Source: Paucimonas sp. (GTDB taxonomy: Bacteria; Pseudomonadota; Gammaproteobacteria; Pseudomonadales; Pseudomonadaceae). From it: 64,000 nt of DNA. The position numbers and the translations under genes were made by a program. The stretch covers positions 22,983 to 86,982 of the forward strand of contig JAIRVG010000055.1 of NCBI GenBank assembly GCA_031253995.1, in the 5' to 3' direction. Below the pieces are notes generated by a model. The model was not told the DNA's origin. It saw only the letters and a program-made list of their open reading frames with translations, and did no database searches. Positions within the stretch are counted from its first letter, which is position 1. Each line of letters starts with the position of its first letter. Shown in pieces: positions 19,130 to 26,972 of the stretch.

Positions 19130-20032
19130 ATGACGCGTCCTGCCGATATCCCCGCCGACTTTGCCCCGCCCCGCGTTCGTCCGGCGGACCGCCTGGGCTT
19201 TACCCTGTTCGTGGCGGCGCTGCTGCACCTGGCGCTGATCCTCGGGGTGGGCTTCAGCATGGCCAAGCCGGAAGAGATCCGCCGCACCATGGAAATCACC
19301 CTGGCCACCTTCAAGAGCGAGGTGAAGCCCAGGCAGGCCGATTTCCTCGCCCAGGAAAACCAGCAAGGCAGCGGCACCCTGGACAAGGCGGAAGTACCGA
19401 AGACCACCGAGGTCGCGCCGTTCCAGGACAGCAAGGTGAACAAGGTCACGCCGCCACCGGTATCGCGCAAGGAAGAGGTGCCACCGCCGCCGGCCAAGGC
19501 CGCGGTCACTACCGTCGCGCCGAAGCCGCAGAAAGTGCAGCCGGCGCCCAAGGAAACCAAGCCGCAACAGGCGCCGAAGGCCCAGACCCCGGATTTCGAC
19601 AGCTCGCAGCTGTCCGACCAGATCGCCAGCCTCGAAGCCGAACTGGCCAACGAACAGCAGCTCTACGCCAAGCGCCCGCGCATCCACCGCCTCAGCGCCG
19701 CCTCGACCATGCGCGACAAGGGCGCCTGGTACAAGGACGAGTGGCGCAAGAAGGTCGAGCGCATCGGCAACCTCAACTACCCCGACGAAGCCCGCCGCCA
19801 GCAGATCTACGGCAGCCTGCGACTGATGGTCTCGATCAACCGCGACGGTTCGCTGTACGAAGTGCTGGTGCTGGAGTCGTCCGGCCAGCCGCTGCTGGAC
19901 CAGGCGGCGCAGCGCATCGTGCGCCTGGCCGCGCCTTTCGCGCCGTTCACGGGCGACCTGTCGGACATCGACCGGCTGGAAATCATCCGTACCTGGCGTT
20001 TTGCCCGGGGCGACCGCCTGTCCAGCAATTAA
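19130..20032 (+). CDS. TonB-family energy transducer (TonB3-like)
   Basis: Protein of 300 residues with an N-terminal membrane anchor (LGFTLFVAALLHLALILGVGFSM, about residues 22-44). A Pro/Lys-rich periplasmic spacer follows (VTPPPVSRKEEVPPPPAKAAV and similar), then a C-terminal TonB fold (YGSLRLMVSINRDGSLYEVLVLESSGQPLLDQAAQRIVRLAAPFAPF). Genus knowledge: the equivalent gene beside gshB and pilG in P. aeruginosa is tonB3, needed for twitching. The neighbourhood here is the same, so a pilus-related role is a reasonable inference. No exbBD genes adjoin it. Confidence 0.88.
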   Translation: MTRPADIPADFAPPRVRPADRLGFTLFVAALLHLALILGVGFSMAKPEEIRRTMEITLATFKSEVKPRQADFLAQENQQGSGTLDKAEVPKTTEVAPFQDSKVNKVTPPPVSRKEEVPPPPAKAAVTTVAPKPQKVQPAPKETKPQQAPKAQTPDFDSSQLSDQIASLEAELANEQQLYAKRPRIHRLSAASTMRDKGAWYKDEWRKKVERIGNLNYPDEARRQQIYGSLRLMVSINRDGSLYEVLVLESSGQPLLDQAAQRIVRLAAPFAPFTGDLSDIDRLEIIRTWRFARGDRLSSN

Positions 20033-20080
20033 CGACAGCGCAGCTTGTCAGCCCGCCGCCTCACCGCCACACTACCGGGT

Positions 20081-20650
20081 ATGAAAAATTTCAGCCCGAG
20101 CTACCTCAAGCATCAGTTCCTGATCGCCATGCCGCACATGGCGGACCCGAACTTTGCCCAGACCCTCACCTACATCGTCGAGCACAATGCCAACGGTGCC
20201 ATGGGCCTGGTGGTCAACCGTCCGCAGGAACTGAACCTGGCCGACATCCTCGAACAGCTGCGCCCCGAGGAAGAACCGTCGCCGTCCAGCCTGAACGTGC
20301 CGATCTACATCGGCGGGCCGGTGCAGACCGACCGCGGTTTCGTCCTGCACACCAATGAAAAGGCCTACCAGGCCACCATCCAGCTCGACGACCTGGCGCT
20401 CTCCACCTCGCAGGACGTGCTGTTCGCCATCGCCAACGGCAACGGCCCCCGGCACAGCCTGATCACCCTCGGCTACGCCGGCTGGGAGGCCGGGCAACTG
20501 GAGGCCGAACTGGCCGACAACGCCTGGCTGAACTGCCCGTTCGACCCCGAGATCATCTTCGGCATGGCCACCGAGCTGCGCCTCGATGCCGCCGCCGCGC
20601 GCCTGGGCATCAACCTGCACCTGCTGACCAGCCAGGCGGGGCACGCCTGA
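20081..20650 (+). CDS. algH: YqgE/AlgH family protein
   Basis: Start taken as ATG 20081 (MKNFSPSYLKHQFLIAMPHMADPNFAQTL; 189 residues). The track's earlier TTG adds 12 unlikely residues. UPF0301 signatures: FLIAMPHMADPNFAQTLTYIVEHNANGAMGLVVNRP, IYIGGPVQTDRGFVLH, and NAWLNCPFDPEIIFG. Cytoplasmic; in P. aeruginosa the family was linked to alginate control, but its biochemical role is unsettled. Its stop overlaps the ruvX start (TGATG), so the two are translationally coupled. Confidence 0.94.
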   Translation: MKNFSPSYLKHQFLIAMPHMADPNFAQTLTYIVEHNANGAMGLVVNRPQELNLADILEQLRPEEEPSPSSLNVPIYIGGPVQTDRGFVLHTNEKAYQATIQLDDLALSTSQDVLFAIANGNGPRHSLITLGYAGWEAGQLEAELADNAWLNCPFDPEIIFGMATELRLDAAAARLGINLHLLTSQAGHA

Positions 20651-21081
20651 TGGCCGAGCTTCGTCTGCTGCTGGGTTTCGACTACGGCAGCAAGCAGATC
20701 GGCGTCGCCGTCGGCCAGGTCATCACCGGCCAGGCCCGCGAGCTGTGCACGCTCAAGGCGCAGAACGGCGTGCCGGACTGGAACCAGGTGGAAAAGCTGA
20801 TCAAGGAATGGAAGCCCGACGCCCTGGTTGTCGGCCTGCCGCTGAACATGGACGGCACCCCCAGCGAAATGAGCGACCGCGCCGAAAAGTTCGCCCGCCG
20901 CCTGAACGGCCGCTTCAACCTGCCGGTACACACCCACGACGAACGCCTGACCACCTTCGAGGCCAAGGGCGAGCGCATGGCCCGTGGCGGCCAGCGTGGC
21001 AGCTATCGCGACAACCCGGTGGACGCCATCGCCGCCGCCCTGCTCCTGCAAGGCTGGCTGGAGGCCAATACCGCGTCGTAA
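20650..21081 (+). CDS. ruvX: YqgF/RuvX family pre-16S rRNA nuclease
   Basis: RNase H-fold nuclease of 143 residues that finishes 16S rRNA 5' processing; also described as a Holliday-junction resolvase. First acidic residue in LLLGFDYGSKQIGVAVG, then PDALVVGLPLNMDGTPSEMSDRAEKFARRL, THDERLTTFEA, and the final DNPVDAIAAALLLQGWL. Standard length. One-base overlap with algH. pyrR follows 62 bp later. Confidence 0.95.
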   Translation: MAELRLLLGFDYGSKQIGVAVGQVITGQARELCTLKAQNGVPDWNQVEKLIKEWKPDALVVGLPLNMDGTPSEMSDRAEKFARRLNGRFNLPVHTHDERLTTFEAKGERMARGGQRGSYRDNPVDAIAAALLLQGWLEANTAS

Positions 21082-21143
21082 TCCCCCGAATCTTTGGTTT
21101 CAAGTCGGGCCAGCCCACTGCCCCGGCGTTTTGAGGAGCAAGC

Positions 21144-21662
21144 ATGAGCCTACCCAATCCCGCCGACCTGATCCGGCAGATGGCCGTCGATCTTCGCGCC
21201 CATCTGAGCCGCCGCACCATCGCCGAACCGCGTTTCATCGGTATCCGTACCGGTGGCGTCTGGGTGGCCCAGGCGCTGCTGGACGAACTGGGCAACGACA
21301 GCGCCCTCGGCACCCTCGACGTGTCCTTCTACCGCGACGACTTCAGCCAGAACGGCCTGCACCCGCAGGTGCGCCCCTCGGAGCTGCCGTTCGAGATCGA
21401 AGGCCAGCACCTGGTGCTGGTGGACGACGTGCTGATGAGCGGCCGGACCATCCGCGCCGCCCTCAACGAACTGTTCGACTATGGCCGCCCGGCCAGCGTG
21501 ACCCTGGTGTGCCTGCTCGACCTCGATGCCGGTGAACTGCCGATCCGTCCCAATGTTGTTGGCGCGACCCTGTCGCTGGCCCCCCATGAACGGGTAAAAT
21601 TGCTCGGCCCCGCGCCGCTCGTCCTGGAGCGCCAGGACCTCGCCTCCGCTTCCGCCCTTTAA
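21144..21662 (+). CDS. pyrR: PyrR: pyr regulator / uracil phosphoribosyltransferase
   Basis: PRTase-fold protein of 172 residues. The PRPP-binding loop is clear ([31 protein letters not shown]), with [13 protein letters not shown] upstream. In Gram-positives PyrR is an attenuation protein; in pseudomonads it sits ahead of pyrB and its regulatory activity is less certain, while UPRTase activity is expected. GAGGAG lies 4 nt before the ATG. I see no clear anti-terminator in the 62-bp leader. pyrB follows 12 bp downstream. Confidence 0.95.
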   Translation: MSLPNPADLIRQMAVDLRAHLSRRTIAEPRFIGIRTGGVWVAQALLDELGNDSALGTLDVSFYRDDFSQNGLHPQVRPSELPFEIEGQHLVLVDDVLMSGRTIRAALNELFDYGRPASVTLVCLLDLDAGELPIRPNVVGATLSLAPHERVKLLGPAPLVLERQDLASASAL

Positions 21663-21674
21663 GAGTCCCCCGCG

Positions 21675-22679
21675 ATGACGCCAATCGACGCCAAGCGCCC
21701 GCTGCAGCTCAACGATCAGGGCCAGCTGCGCCATTTCCTCTCGCTCGACGGCCTGCCCCGCGAGCTGCTCACCGAAATCCTCGACACCGCCGACTCGTTC
21801 CTCGAAGTCGGCGCCCGGGCGGTGAAGAAAGTCCCGTTGCTGCGCGGCAAGACCGTGTGCAACGTGTTCTTCGAGAACTCCACCCGTACCCGCACCACCT
21901 TCGAACTGGCCGCCCAGCGCCTGTCGGCGGACGTGATCACCCTGAACGTGTCGACCTCCTCGACCAGCAAGGGCGAGACCCTGTTCGACACCCTGCGCAA
22001 CCTCGAAGCCATGGCCGCCGACATGTTCGTGGTGCGCCACGCCGACTCCGGCGCCGCGCACTTCATCGCCGAGCACGTGTGCCCGGACGTGGCGATCATC
22101 AACGGCGGCGACGGCCGCCACGCCCACCCGACCCAGGGCATGCTCGACATGCTGACCATCCGTCGCCACAAGGGCGGCTTCGAGAACCTCTCGGTGGCCA
22201 TCGTCGGCGACATCCTGCACTCGCGGGTGGCGCGCTCGAACATGCTGGCGCTCAAGGCCCTCGGCTGCCCGGACATCCGCGTGATCGGCCCGAAAACCCT
22301 GCTGCCGGTGGGTATCGAGCAGTACGGGGTGAAGGTCTACACCGACCTGGCCCAGGGCCTGAAGGACGTCGACGTGGTGATCATGCTGCGCCTGCAGCGC
22401 GAGCGCATGGCCGGCGGCCTGCTGCCCAGCGAGGGTGAGTTCTACCGCCTGTTCGGCCTGACCACCGCGCGCCTGGCCGGCGCCAAGCCGGACGCCATCG
22501 TCATGCACCCGGGGCCGATCAACCGCGGCGTGGAGATCGAGTCGGCGGTGGCCGACGGCGCCCACTCGGTGATCCTCAACCAGGTCACCTACGGCATCGC
22601 CGTGCGCATGGCGGTACTGTCCATGGCCATGAGCGGGCAGAACGCCCAACGTCAATTCGAGCAGGAGAACGCCCAGTGA
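21675..22679 (+). CDS. pyrB: Aspartate carbamoyltransferase catalytic subunit
   Basis: Enzyme of 334 residues making carbamoyl-aspartate in pyrimidine synthesis. Carbamoyl-phosphate site [65 protein letters not shown] and [13 protein letters not shown] are all intact. An N-terminal extension of about 20 residues precedes the conserved domain, as in the Pseudomonas class A ATCase. There it binds regulatory nucleotides and the PyrC-like partner. Its stop overlaps the start of the next gene (GTGA), consistent with stoichiometric complex formation. Confidence 0.96.
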   Translation: MTPIDAKRPLQLNDQGQLRHFLSLDGLPRELLTEILDTADSFLEVGARAVKKVPLLRGKTVCNVFFENSTRTRTTFELAAQRLSADVITLNVSTSSTSKGETLFDTLRNLEAMAADMFVVRHADSGAAHFIAEHVCPDVAIINGGDGRHAHPTQGMLDMLTIRRHKGGFENLSVAIVGDILHSRVARSNMLALKALGCPDIRVIGPKTLLPVGIEQYGVKVYTDLAQGLKDVDVVIMLRLQRERMAGGLLPSEGEFYRLFGLTTARLAGAKPDAIVMHPGPINRGVEIESAVADGAHSVILNQVTYGIAVRMAVLSMAMSGQNAQRQFEQENAQ

Positions 22680-23947
22680 CCCTCAGCATCCTCGGCGCCC
22701 GGGTCATCGACCCCAACAGCGGCCTGGACCAGGTCACCGACCTGCACATCGACGCCGGCAAGATCGCCGCCATCGGCGCCGCGCCCGCCGGCTTCAAGGC
22801 CCTGCGCACCCTCGACGGCAACGGTCTGGTGGTCGCGCCGGGCCTGGTCGACCTCAGCGTCGCCCTGCGCGAGCCGGGCTACAGCCGCAAGGGCACCATC
22901 GCCAGCGAAACCCGCGCCGCCGCCGCCGGTGGCGTCACCAGCCTGTGCTGCCCGCCGCGCACCAAACCGGTGCTGGACACCTCGGCAGTGGCCGAACTGA
23001 TCCTCGACCGCGCCCGCGAAGCCGGCCATGCCAAGGTGTTCCCGATCGGCGCCCTGAGCAAGGGCCTGGAAGGCGAGCAACTGGCCGAGCTGGTGGCCCT
23101 GCGCGACACCGGCTGCGTGGCCTTCGGCAACGGCCTGGAAAGCTTCCGCAACACCCGCACCCTGGCCCGGGCGCTGGAATACGCGGCCACCTTCGACCTG
23201 ACCGTGGTGTTCCACTCCCAGGACCGTGACCTGGCCGCCGGCGGCCTGGCCCACGAAGGCGCCATGGCCAGCTTCCTCGGCCTGCCGGGTATCCCGGAGA
23301 CTGCGGAAACCGTGGCCCTGGCCCGTGACCTGCTGCTGGTCGAACAGACCGGCGTGCGCGCCCACTTCAGCCAGCTGACCAGCGCCCGCGGCGCGCAGCT
23401 GATCGCCCAGGCCCAGGCCCGTGGCCTGCCGGTGACTGCCGATGTGGCGCTGTACCAGCTGATCCTCACCGACGAGGCGCTGGTGGACTTCTCCAGCCTG
23501 TACCACGTGCAACCGCCGCTACGCACCCGCGCCGACCGCGACGGCCTGCGCGAGGCGGTGAAGTCGGGCGTGATCCAGGCGATCTCCAGCCACCACCAGC
23601 CGCACGAGCGGGACGCCAAGCTGGCGCCGTTCGGTGCTACCGAGCCGGGCATCAGCAGTGTCGAAGTATTGCTGCCGCTGGCCCTGACCCTGGTGGAAGA
23701 CGGCCTGCTCGACCTGCCGACCCTGCTCAAGCGCCTGTCCGCCGGTCCGGCCGCGGCCATGCGCCTGCCGGTGGGTGAACTGCGGGTCGGCGCGGCTGCC
23801 GACCTGGTGCTGTTCGATCCGAAGGCGTCCACCGTGGCAGGCGAGCAATGGCGTTCGAAGGGCGACAACTGCCCGTTCATCGGCCACTGCCTGCCGGGTG
23901 CGGTGCGATACACCGTGGTGGACGGCCACATCAGCCACGAGGGCTGA
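22676..23947 (+). CDS. Inactive dihydroorotase-like subunit (PyrC')
   Basis: Amidohydrolase-fold protein of 423 residues, GTG start overlapping pyrB by 4 bases. It aligns with dihydroorotases ([43 protein letters not shown]). The metal-binding DxHxH of active enzymes reads DLSVAL here, so both histidines are gone. The catalytic Asp region ([18 protein letters not shown]) is also altered. This is the known Pseudomonas pseudo-enzyme that scaffolds the PyrB dodecamer; the real dihydroorotase must be encoded elsewhere. Not a pseudogene: the frame is full-length and codon use is normal. Confidence 0.92.
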   Translation: MTLSILGARVIDPNSGLDQVTDLHIDAGKIAAIGAAPAGFKALRTLDGNGLVVAPGLVDLSVALREPGYSRKGTIASETRAAAAGGVTSLCCPPRTKPVLDTSAVAELILDRAREAGHAKVFPIGALSKGLEGEQLAELVALRDTGCVAFGNGLESFRNTRTLARALEYAATFDLTVVFHSQDRDLAAGGLAHEGAMASFLGLPGIPETAETVALARDLLLVEQTGVRAHFSQLTSARGAQLIAQAQARGLPVTADVALYQLILTDEALVDFSSLYHVQPPLRTRADRDGLREAVKSGVIQAISSHHQPHERDAKLAPFGATEPGISSVEVLLPLALTLVEDGLLDLPTLLKRLSAGPAAAMRLPVGELRVGAAADLVLFDPKASTVAGEQWRSKGDNCPFIGHCLPGAVRYTVVDGHISHEG

Positions 23948-23959
23948 GACTCCAAAAGC

Positions 23960-24041
23960 ATCGCTGGCAAGCCAGCTCCCACAGGTTCACTGCAAGGCTC
24001 AGGCCTGAGGTGATCCCTGTGGGAGCTGGCTTGCCAGCGAT
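23960..24041. repeat. REPIN: paired inverted REPs
   Basis: ATCGCTGGCAAGCCAGCTCC-CACAGG (23960-23985) and its exact reverse complement (24016-24041) form 26-bp perfect arms around 30 nt. This is a Pseudomonas REPIN between the end of the pyr group and the hslV promoter. Confidence 0.9.
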
Positions 24042-24090
24042 TGGGGACACCGCGGTCTCCGACCAAGGTCGCACCACCCGTCCGCCAAGG

Positions 24091-24117
24091 TTGAAATCCT
24101 TCCCCGCACCCCCATAT
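24091..24117 (+). promoter_or_regulatory. RpoH (sigma-32) promoter for hslVU
   Basis: TTGAAA (24091-24096), a 13-nt spacer, then CCCCATAT (24110-24117). This is very close to the heat-shock consensus CTTGAAA-N13-CCCCATnT and lies about 45 nt upstream of the hslV start codon. hslVU is a classical heat-shock operon, so site and gene agree. Confidence 0.85.
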
Positions 24118-24161
24118 GAGTCTGCACAGGCATTTTCGCCCCGCTGCGTGGAGACTCTCCC

Positions 24162-24692
24162 TTGACCACCATCGTTTCTGTTCGTCGCCACGGCAAAGTC
24201 GTCATGGGCGGCGACGGCCAGGTTTCCCTCGGCAACACCGTGATGAAAGGCAACGCCAAGAAGGTCCGTCGCCTGTACCACGGCCAGGTCATCGCCGGCT
24301 TCGCCGGTGCCACCGCCGACGCCTTCACCCTCTTCGAACGCTTCGAAGGCCAACTGGAAAAACACCAGGGCCACCTGATCCGTGCCGCCGTCGAGCTGGC
24401 CAAGGAATGGCGTACCGACCGCTCCCTGAGCCGCCTGGAAGCCATGCTGGCCGTCGCCAACAAGGACGCCTCGCTGATCATCACCGGCAACGGCGACGTG
24501 GTCGAACCCGAAGACGGCCTGATCGCCATGGGCTCCGGTGGCGCCTTCGCCCAGGCCGCAGCCCGCGCCCTGCTGAACAAGACCGACCTGTCGGCCCGGG
24601 AAATCGCCGAGACCGCCCTGAACATCGCCGGTGACATCTGCGTGTTCACCAACCACAACCTGACCATCGAGGAGCAGGACCTGGCCGAGTGA
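24162..24692 (+). CDS. hslV: HslV peptidase subunit of the HslUV protease
   Basis: Proteasome-beta-type peptidase of 176 residues. After removal of the initiator residue the N-terminus is TTIVSVRR, so Thr-1 is the nucleophile. [29 protein letters not shown] and the [14 protein letters not shown] motif are intact. The start codon is TTG, fixed by the requirement for the N-terminal threonine. Forms two stacked hexamers capped by HslU. The heat-shock promoter lies just upstream; hslU follows 76 bp later. Confidence 0.97.
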   Translation: MTTIVSVRRHGKVVMGGDGQVSLGNTVMKGNAKKVRRLYHGQVIAGFAGATADAFTLFERFEGQLEKHQGHLIRAAVELAKEWRTDRSLSRLEAMLAVANKDASLIITGNGDVVEPEDGLIAMGSGGAFAQAAARALLNKTDLSAREIAETALNIAGDICVFTNHNLTIEEQDLAE

Positions 24693-24768
24693 TTCAGCTG
24701 TTCTGGCGCCCGGATACACCGCCGGGCTTTTCCACGCTGAATCCACCGCCACGGGACCACCACATACC

Positions 24769-26106
24769 ATGTCCATGACCCCCCGCGAGATCGTCCACGA
24801 ACTCAACCGCCACATCATCGGCCAGGACGACGCCAAGCGCGCCGTCGCCATCGCCCTGCGCAACCGCTGGCGGCGCATGCAGCTCCCCGCCGAGCTGCGC
24901 GCCGAAGTGACGCCGAAGAACATCCTGATGATCGGCCCTACCGGCGTCGGCAAGACCGAAATCGCCCGCCGCCTGGCCAAGCTGGCCAACGCGCCGTTCA
25001 TCAAGGTCGAAGCGACCAAGTTCACCGAGGTCGGCTACGTCGGCCGTGACGTCGAGTCGATCATCCGCGACCTCGCCGATGCCGCGATCAAGATGCTCCG
25101 CGAGCAGGAAATGGTCCGCGTGCGCCACCGCGCCGAGGACGCCGCCGAGGACCGCATCCTCGACGCCCTGCTGCCACCGGCCCGCGCCGGCTTCAACGAA
25201 GACCCGGCCCCGACCCAGGACTCCAACACCCGCCAGCTGTTCCGCAAGCGCCTGCGCGAAGGCCAGCTGGACGACAAGGAAATCGAGATCGAAGTGGCCG
25301 AAGCCATGGGCGTCGACATTTCCGCGCCGCCGGGCATGGAAGAAATGACCAACCAGCTGCAGAACCTGTTCGCCAACATGGGCAAGGGCAAGCGCAAGAG
25401 CCGCAAGCTCAAGGTCAAGGAAGCGCTCAAGCTGGTGCGTGACGAGGAAGCCGGACGCCTGGTCAACGAGGAAGAACTCAAGGCCAAGGCCCTGGAAGCG
25501 GTCGAGCAGCACGGCATCGTGTTCATCGACGAGATCGACAAGGTAGCCAAGCGCGGCAACGTCGGCGGCGCCGATGTCTCCCGTGAAGGCGTGCAGCGCG
25601 ACCTGCTGCCGCTGATCGAAGGCTGCACCGTCAACACCAAGCTGGGCATGGTCAAGACCGACCACATCCTGTTCATCGCTTCCGGCGCGTTCCACCTGAG
25701 CAAGCCGAGCGACCTGGTACCCGAGCTGCAAGGCCGCCTGCCGATCCGCGTCGAACTCAAGGCACTGAGCCCGGAAGACTTCGAGCGCATCCTGAGCGAG
25801 CCGCACGCGTCGCTGACCCTGCAATACAGCGAGCTGCTGAAGACCGAAGGCCTGAACATCGAGTTCGTCCCCGAAGGCATCAAGCGCCTGGCCGAGATCG
25901 CCTGGCAGGTCAACGAGAAGACCGAGAACATCGGTGCCCGTCGCCTGCACACCCTGCTCGAACGCCTGCTCGAAGAGGTGTCGTTCAGCGCCGGCGACCT
26001 GGCAAGCAGCCAGAGCGAAGCGCCGATCCGCATCGACGCCGAGTACGTCAACAGCCACCTCGGCGAACTGGCCCAGAACGAAGACCTGTCGCGCTACATC
26101 CTCTAA
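24769..26106 (+). CDS. hslU: HslU ATPase subunit of the HslUV protease
   Basis: AAA+ unfoldase of 445 residues. Walker [18 protein letters not shown], the GYVG pore loop ([13 protein letters not shown]), the variable I-domain (about residues 110-235), Walker [12 protein letters not shown], sensor region and arginine finger ([15 protein letters not shown]), and the C-terminal LSRYIL tail that activates HslV. Full-length. Start [16 protein letters not shown] at ATG 24769. It is followed by an AAGCTGCAAG-type hairpin that probably ends the operon. Confidence 0.98.
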   Translation: MSMTPREIVHELNRHIIGQDDAKRAVAIALRNRWRRMQLPAELRAEVTPKNILMIGPTGVGKTEIARRLAKLANAPFIKVEATKFTEVGYVGRDVESIIRDLADAAIKMLREQEMVRVRHRAEDAAEDRILDALLPPARAGFNEDPAPTQDSNTRQLFRKRLREGQLDDKEIEIEVAEAMGVDISAPPGMEEMTNQLQNLFANMGKGKRKSRKLKVKEALKLVRDEEAGRLVNEEELKAKALEAVEQHGIVFIDEIDKVAKRGNVGGADVSREGVQRDLLPLIEGCTVNTKLGMVKTDHILFIASGAFHLSKPSDLVPELQGRLPIRVELKALSPEDFERILSEPHASLTLQYSELLKTEGLNIEFVPEGIKRLAEIAWQVNEKTENIGARRLHTLLERLLEEVSFSAGDLASSQSEAPIRIDAEYVNSHLGELAQNEDLSRYIL

Positions 26107-26124
26107 CCAGCGGCAAGCTTCAAG

Positions 26125-26164
26125 CCGCAAGCTGCAAGCGACCTCGTCGCCTTGCAGCTTGCGG
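26125..26164. repeat. AAGCTGCAAG repeat hairpin, copy 2; probable hslVU terminator
   Basis: CCGCAAGCTGCAAG (26125-26138) and CTTGCAGCTTGCGG (26151-26164) make 14-bp perfect arms, with an inner GCGAC/GTCGC stem, followed by TTCTTTC. More partial copies (CTTGCAGCTTGTAGCTTGAAGCTTG) extend to about 26233. Same family as copies near 2.3 and 43.7 kb. Confidence 0.75.
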
Positions 26165-26251
26165 TTCTTTCAGGAGAGCAGCAAACGCAAGCTCGACACC
26201 GGCCTCTTGCAGCTTGTAGCTTGAAGCTTGAAGCCAAGGAGCCCCGTCGAA

Positions 26252-26629
26252 ATGCACCGCCTGCCCACCGCCATCAACCTGCACAAAGCCTCGAAGACAC
26301 TGAGCCTCAGCTACGGTCCCGACGAGGTCTACACCCTCCCCGCCGAATTCCTCCGCGTCCATTCGCCGTCTGCCGAAGTGCAGGGCCACGGCAATCCGAT
26401 CCTGCAATTTGGCAAGATCGGCGTAGGCCTGGACAAGATCGAACCCGCTGGCCAGTACGCACTGAAACTGAGCTTCGACGATGGCCACGACAGCGGCCTG
26501 TTCACCTGGGAATACCTCGAACAACTCTGCCTGCGCCAGGACGAACTGTGGGCCGAATACCTCAAGGATCTGGCGGCTGCCGGCAAATCCCGCGACCCGT
26601 CCGAGTCTGTCATCAAGCTGATGCTCTAG
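26252..26629 (+). CDS. DUF971 (GBBH-like N-terminal domain) protein
   Basis: Start taken as ATG 26252 with AAGGAG 10 nt upstream (125 residues). The track start at TTG 26228 lies inside the repeat. The protein is a single DUF971 domain: INLHKASKTLSLSYGPDEVYTLPAEFLRVHSPSAEVQGHG, PAGQYALKLSFDDGHDSGLFTWEYLEQLC. This domain is also the N-terminus of gamma-butyrobetaine hydroxylases and is often next to iron-sulfur or hslVU genes. Its function is not established. Conserved position between hslU and phaC1 in pseudomonads. Confidence 0.9.
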   Translation: MHRLPTAINLHKASKTLSLSYGPDEVYTLPAEFLRVHSPSAEVQGHGNPILQFGKIGVGLDKIEPAGQYALKLSFDDGHDSGLFTWEYLEQLCLRQDELWAEYLKDLAAAGKSRDPSESVIKLML

Positions 26630-26690
26630 TCCGGCACTCTCCTGTTTTAGAGCGCATTTTCTAACCCGATCTGCTTGAATGCCTGCGGCA

Positions 26691-26709
26691 CCGGCCAGCA
26701 TGTGGCCGG
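26691..26709. promoter_or_regulatory. Inverted repeat upstream of the phaC1 promoter
   Basis: CCGGCCA, GCATG, TGGCCGG: 7-bp perfect arms, 38 bp upstream of the -24 box. It could be an operator or just a structured element; no regulator can be assigned. The rest of the 343-bp gap 26630-26972 shows no supportable gene. Confidence 0.35.
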
Positions 26710-26746
26710 CTTGCGCATTGATGGAAAGTCGGGTAACCAATGGATC

Positions 26747-26762
26747 TGGCAGGTTCTCTGCA
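26747..26762 (+). promoter_or_regulatory. Sigma-54 (-24/-12) promoter candidate for phaC1
   Basis: TGGCAGGTTCTCTGCA has the invariant GG (26748-26749) and GC (26760-26761) exactly 10 bp apart and matches TGGCAC-N5-TTGCA at most positions. RpoN dependence of phaC1 transcription has been described in pseudomonads. It would leave a leader of about 200 nt before ATG 26973. Confidence 0.6.
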
Positions 26763-26972
26763 TCCTTCTAGCAGAAGATGGGGAACGGACCGGTCGGTCG
26801 AGAACGCGAGCGAAAGCAGGCAGTCTTCACACGCGGCAACTACCCGCAAACGCTCACCGCTGCTCACCACCGGCCGCAGGATCGCAATTCGTTATCACTG
26901 GTCACCCGAGCAGCAGTACCGGGCTTCCAACAGCCGGTCCGGTACTCGTCTCAGGACAACGGAGCGTCGTAG

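Noticed and set aside
22676-23947. pyrC' as a decayed pseudogene
   Set aside because: No frameshift or stop, overlap with pyrB is intact, and an inactive but structural subunit is known in the genus.
26630-26972. Small ORFs (60-100 residues) upstream of phaC1
   Set aside because: Several overlapping frames on both strands, none with a ribosome site or family resemblance; the gap is better read as a promoter and leader.
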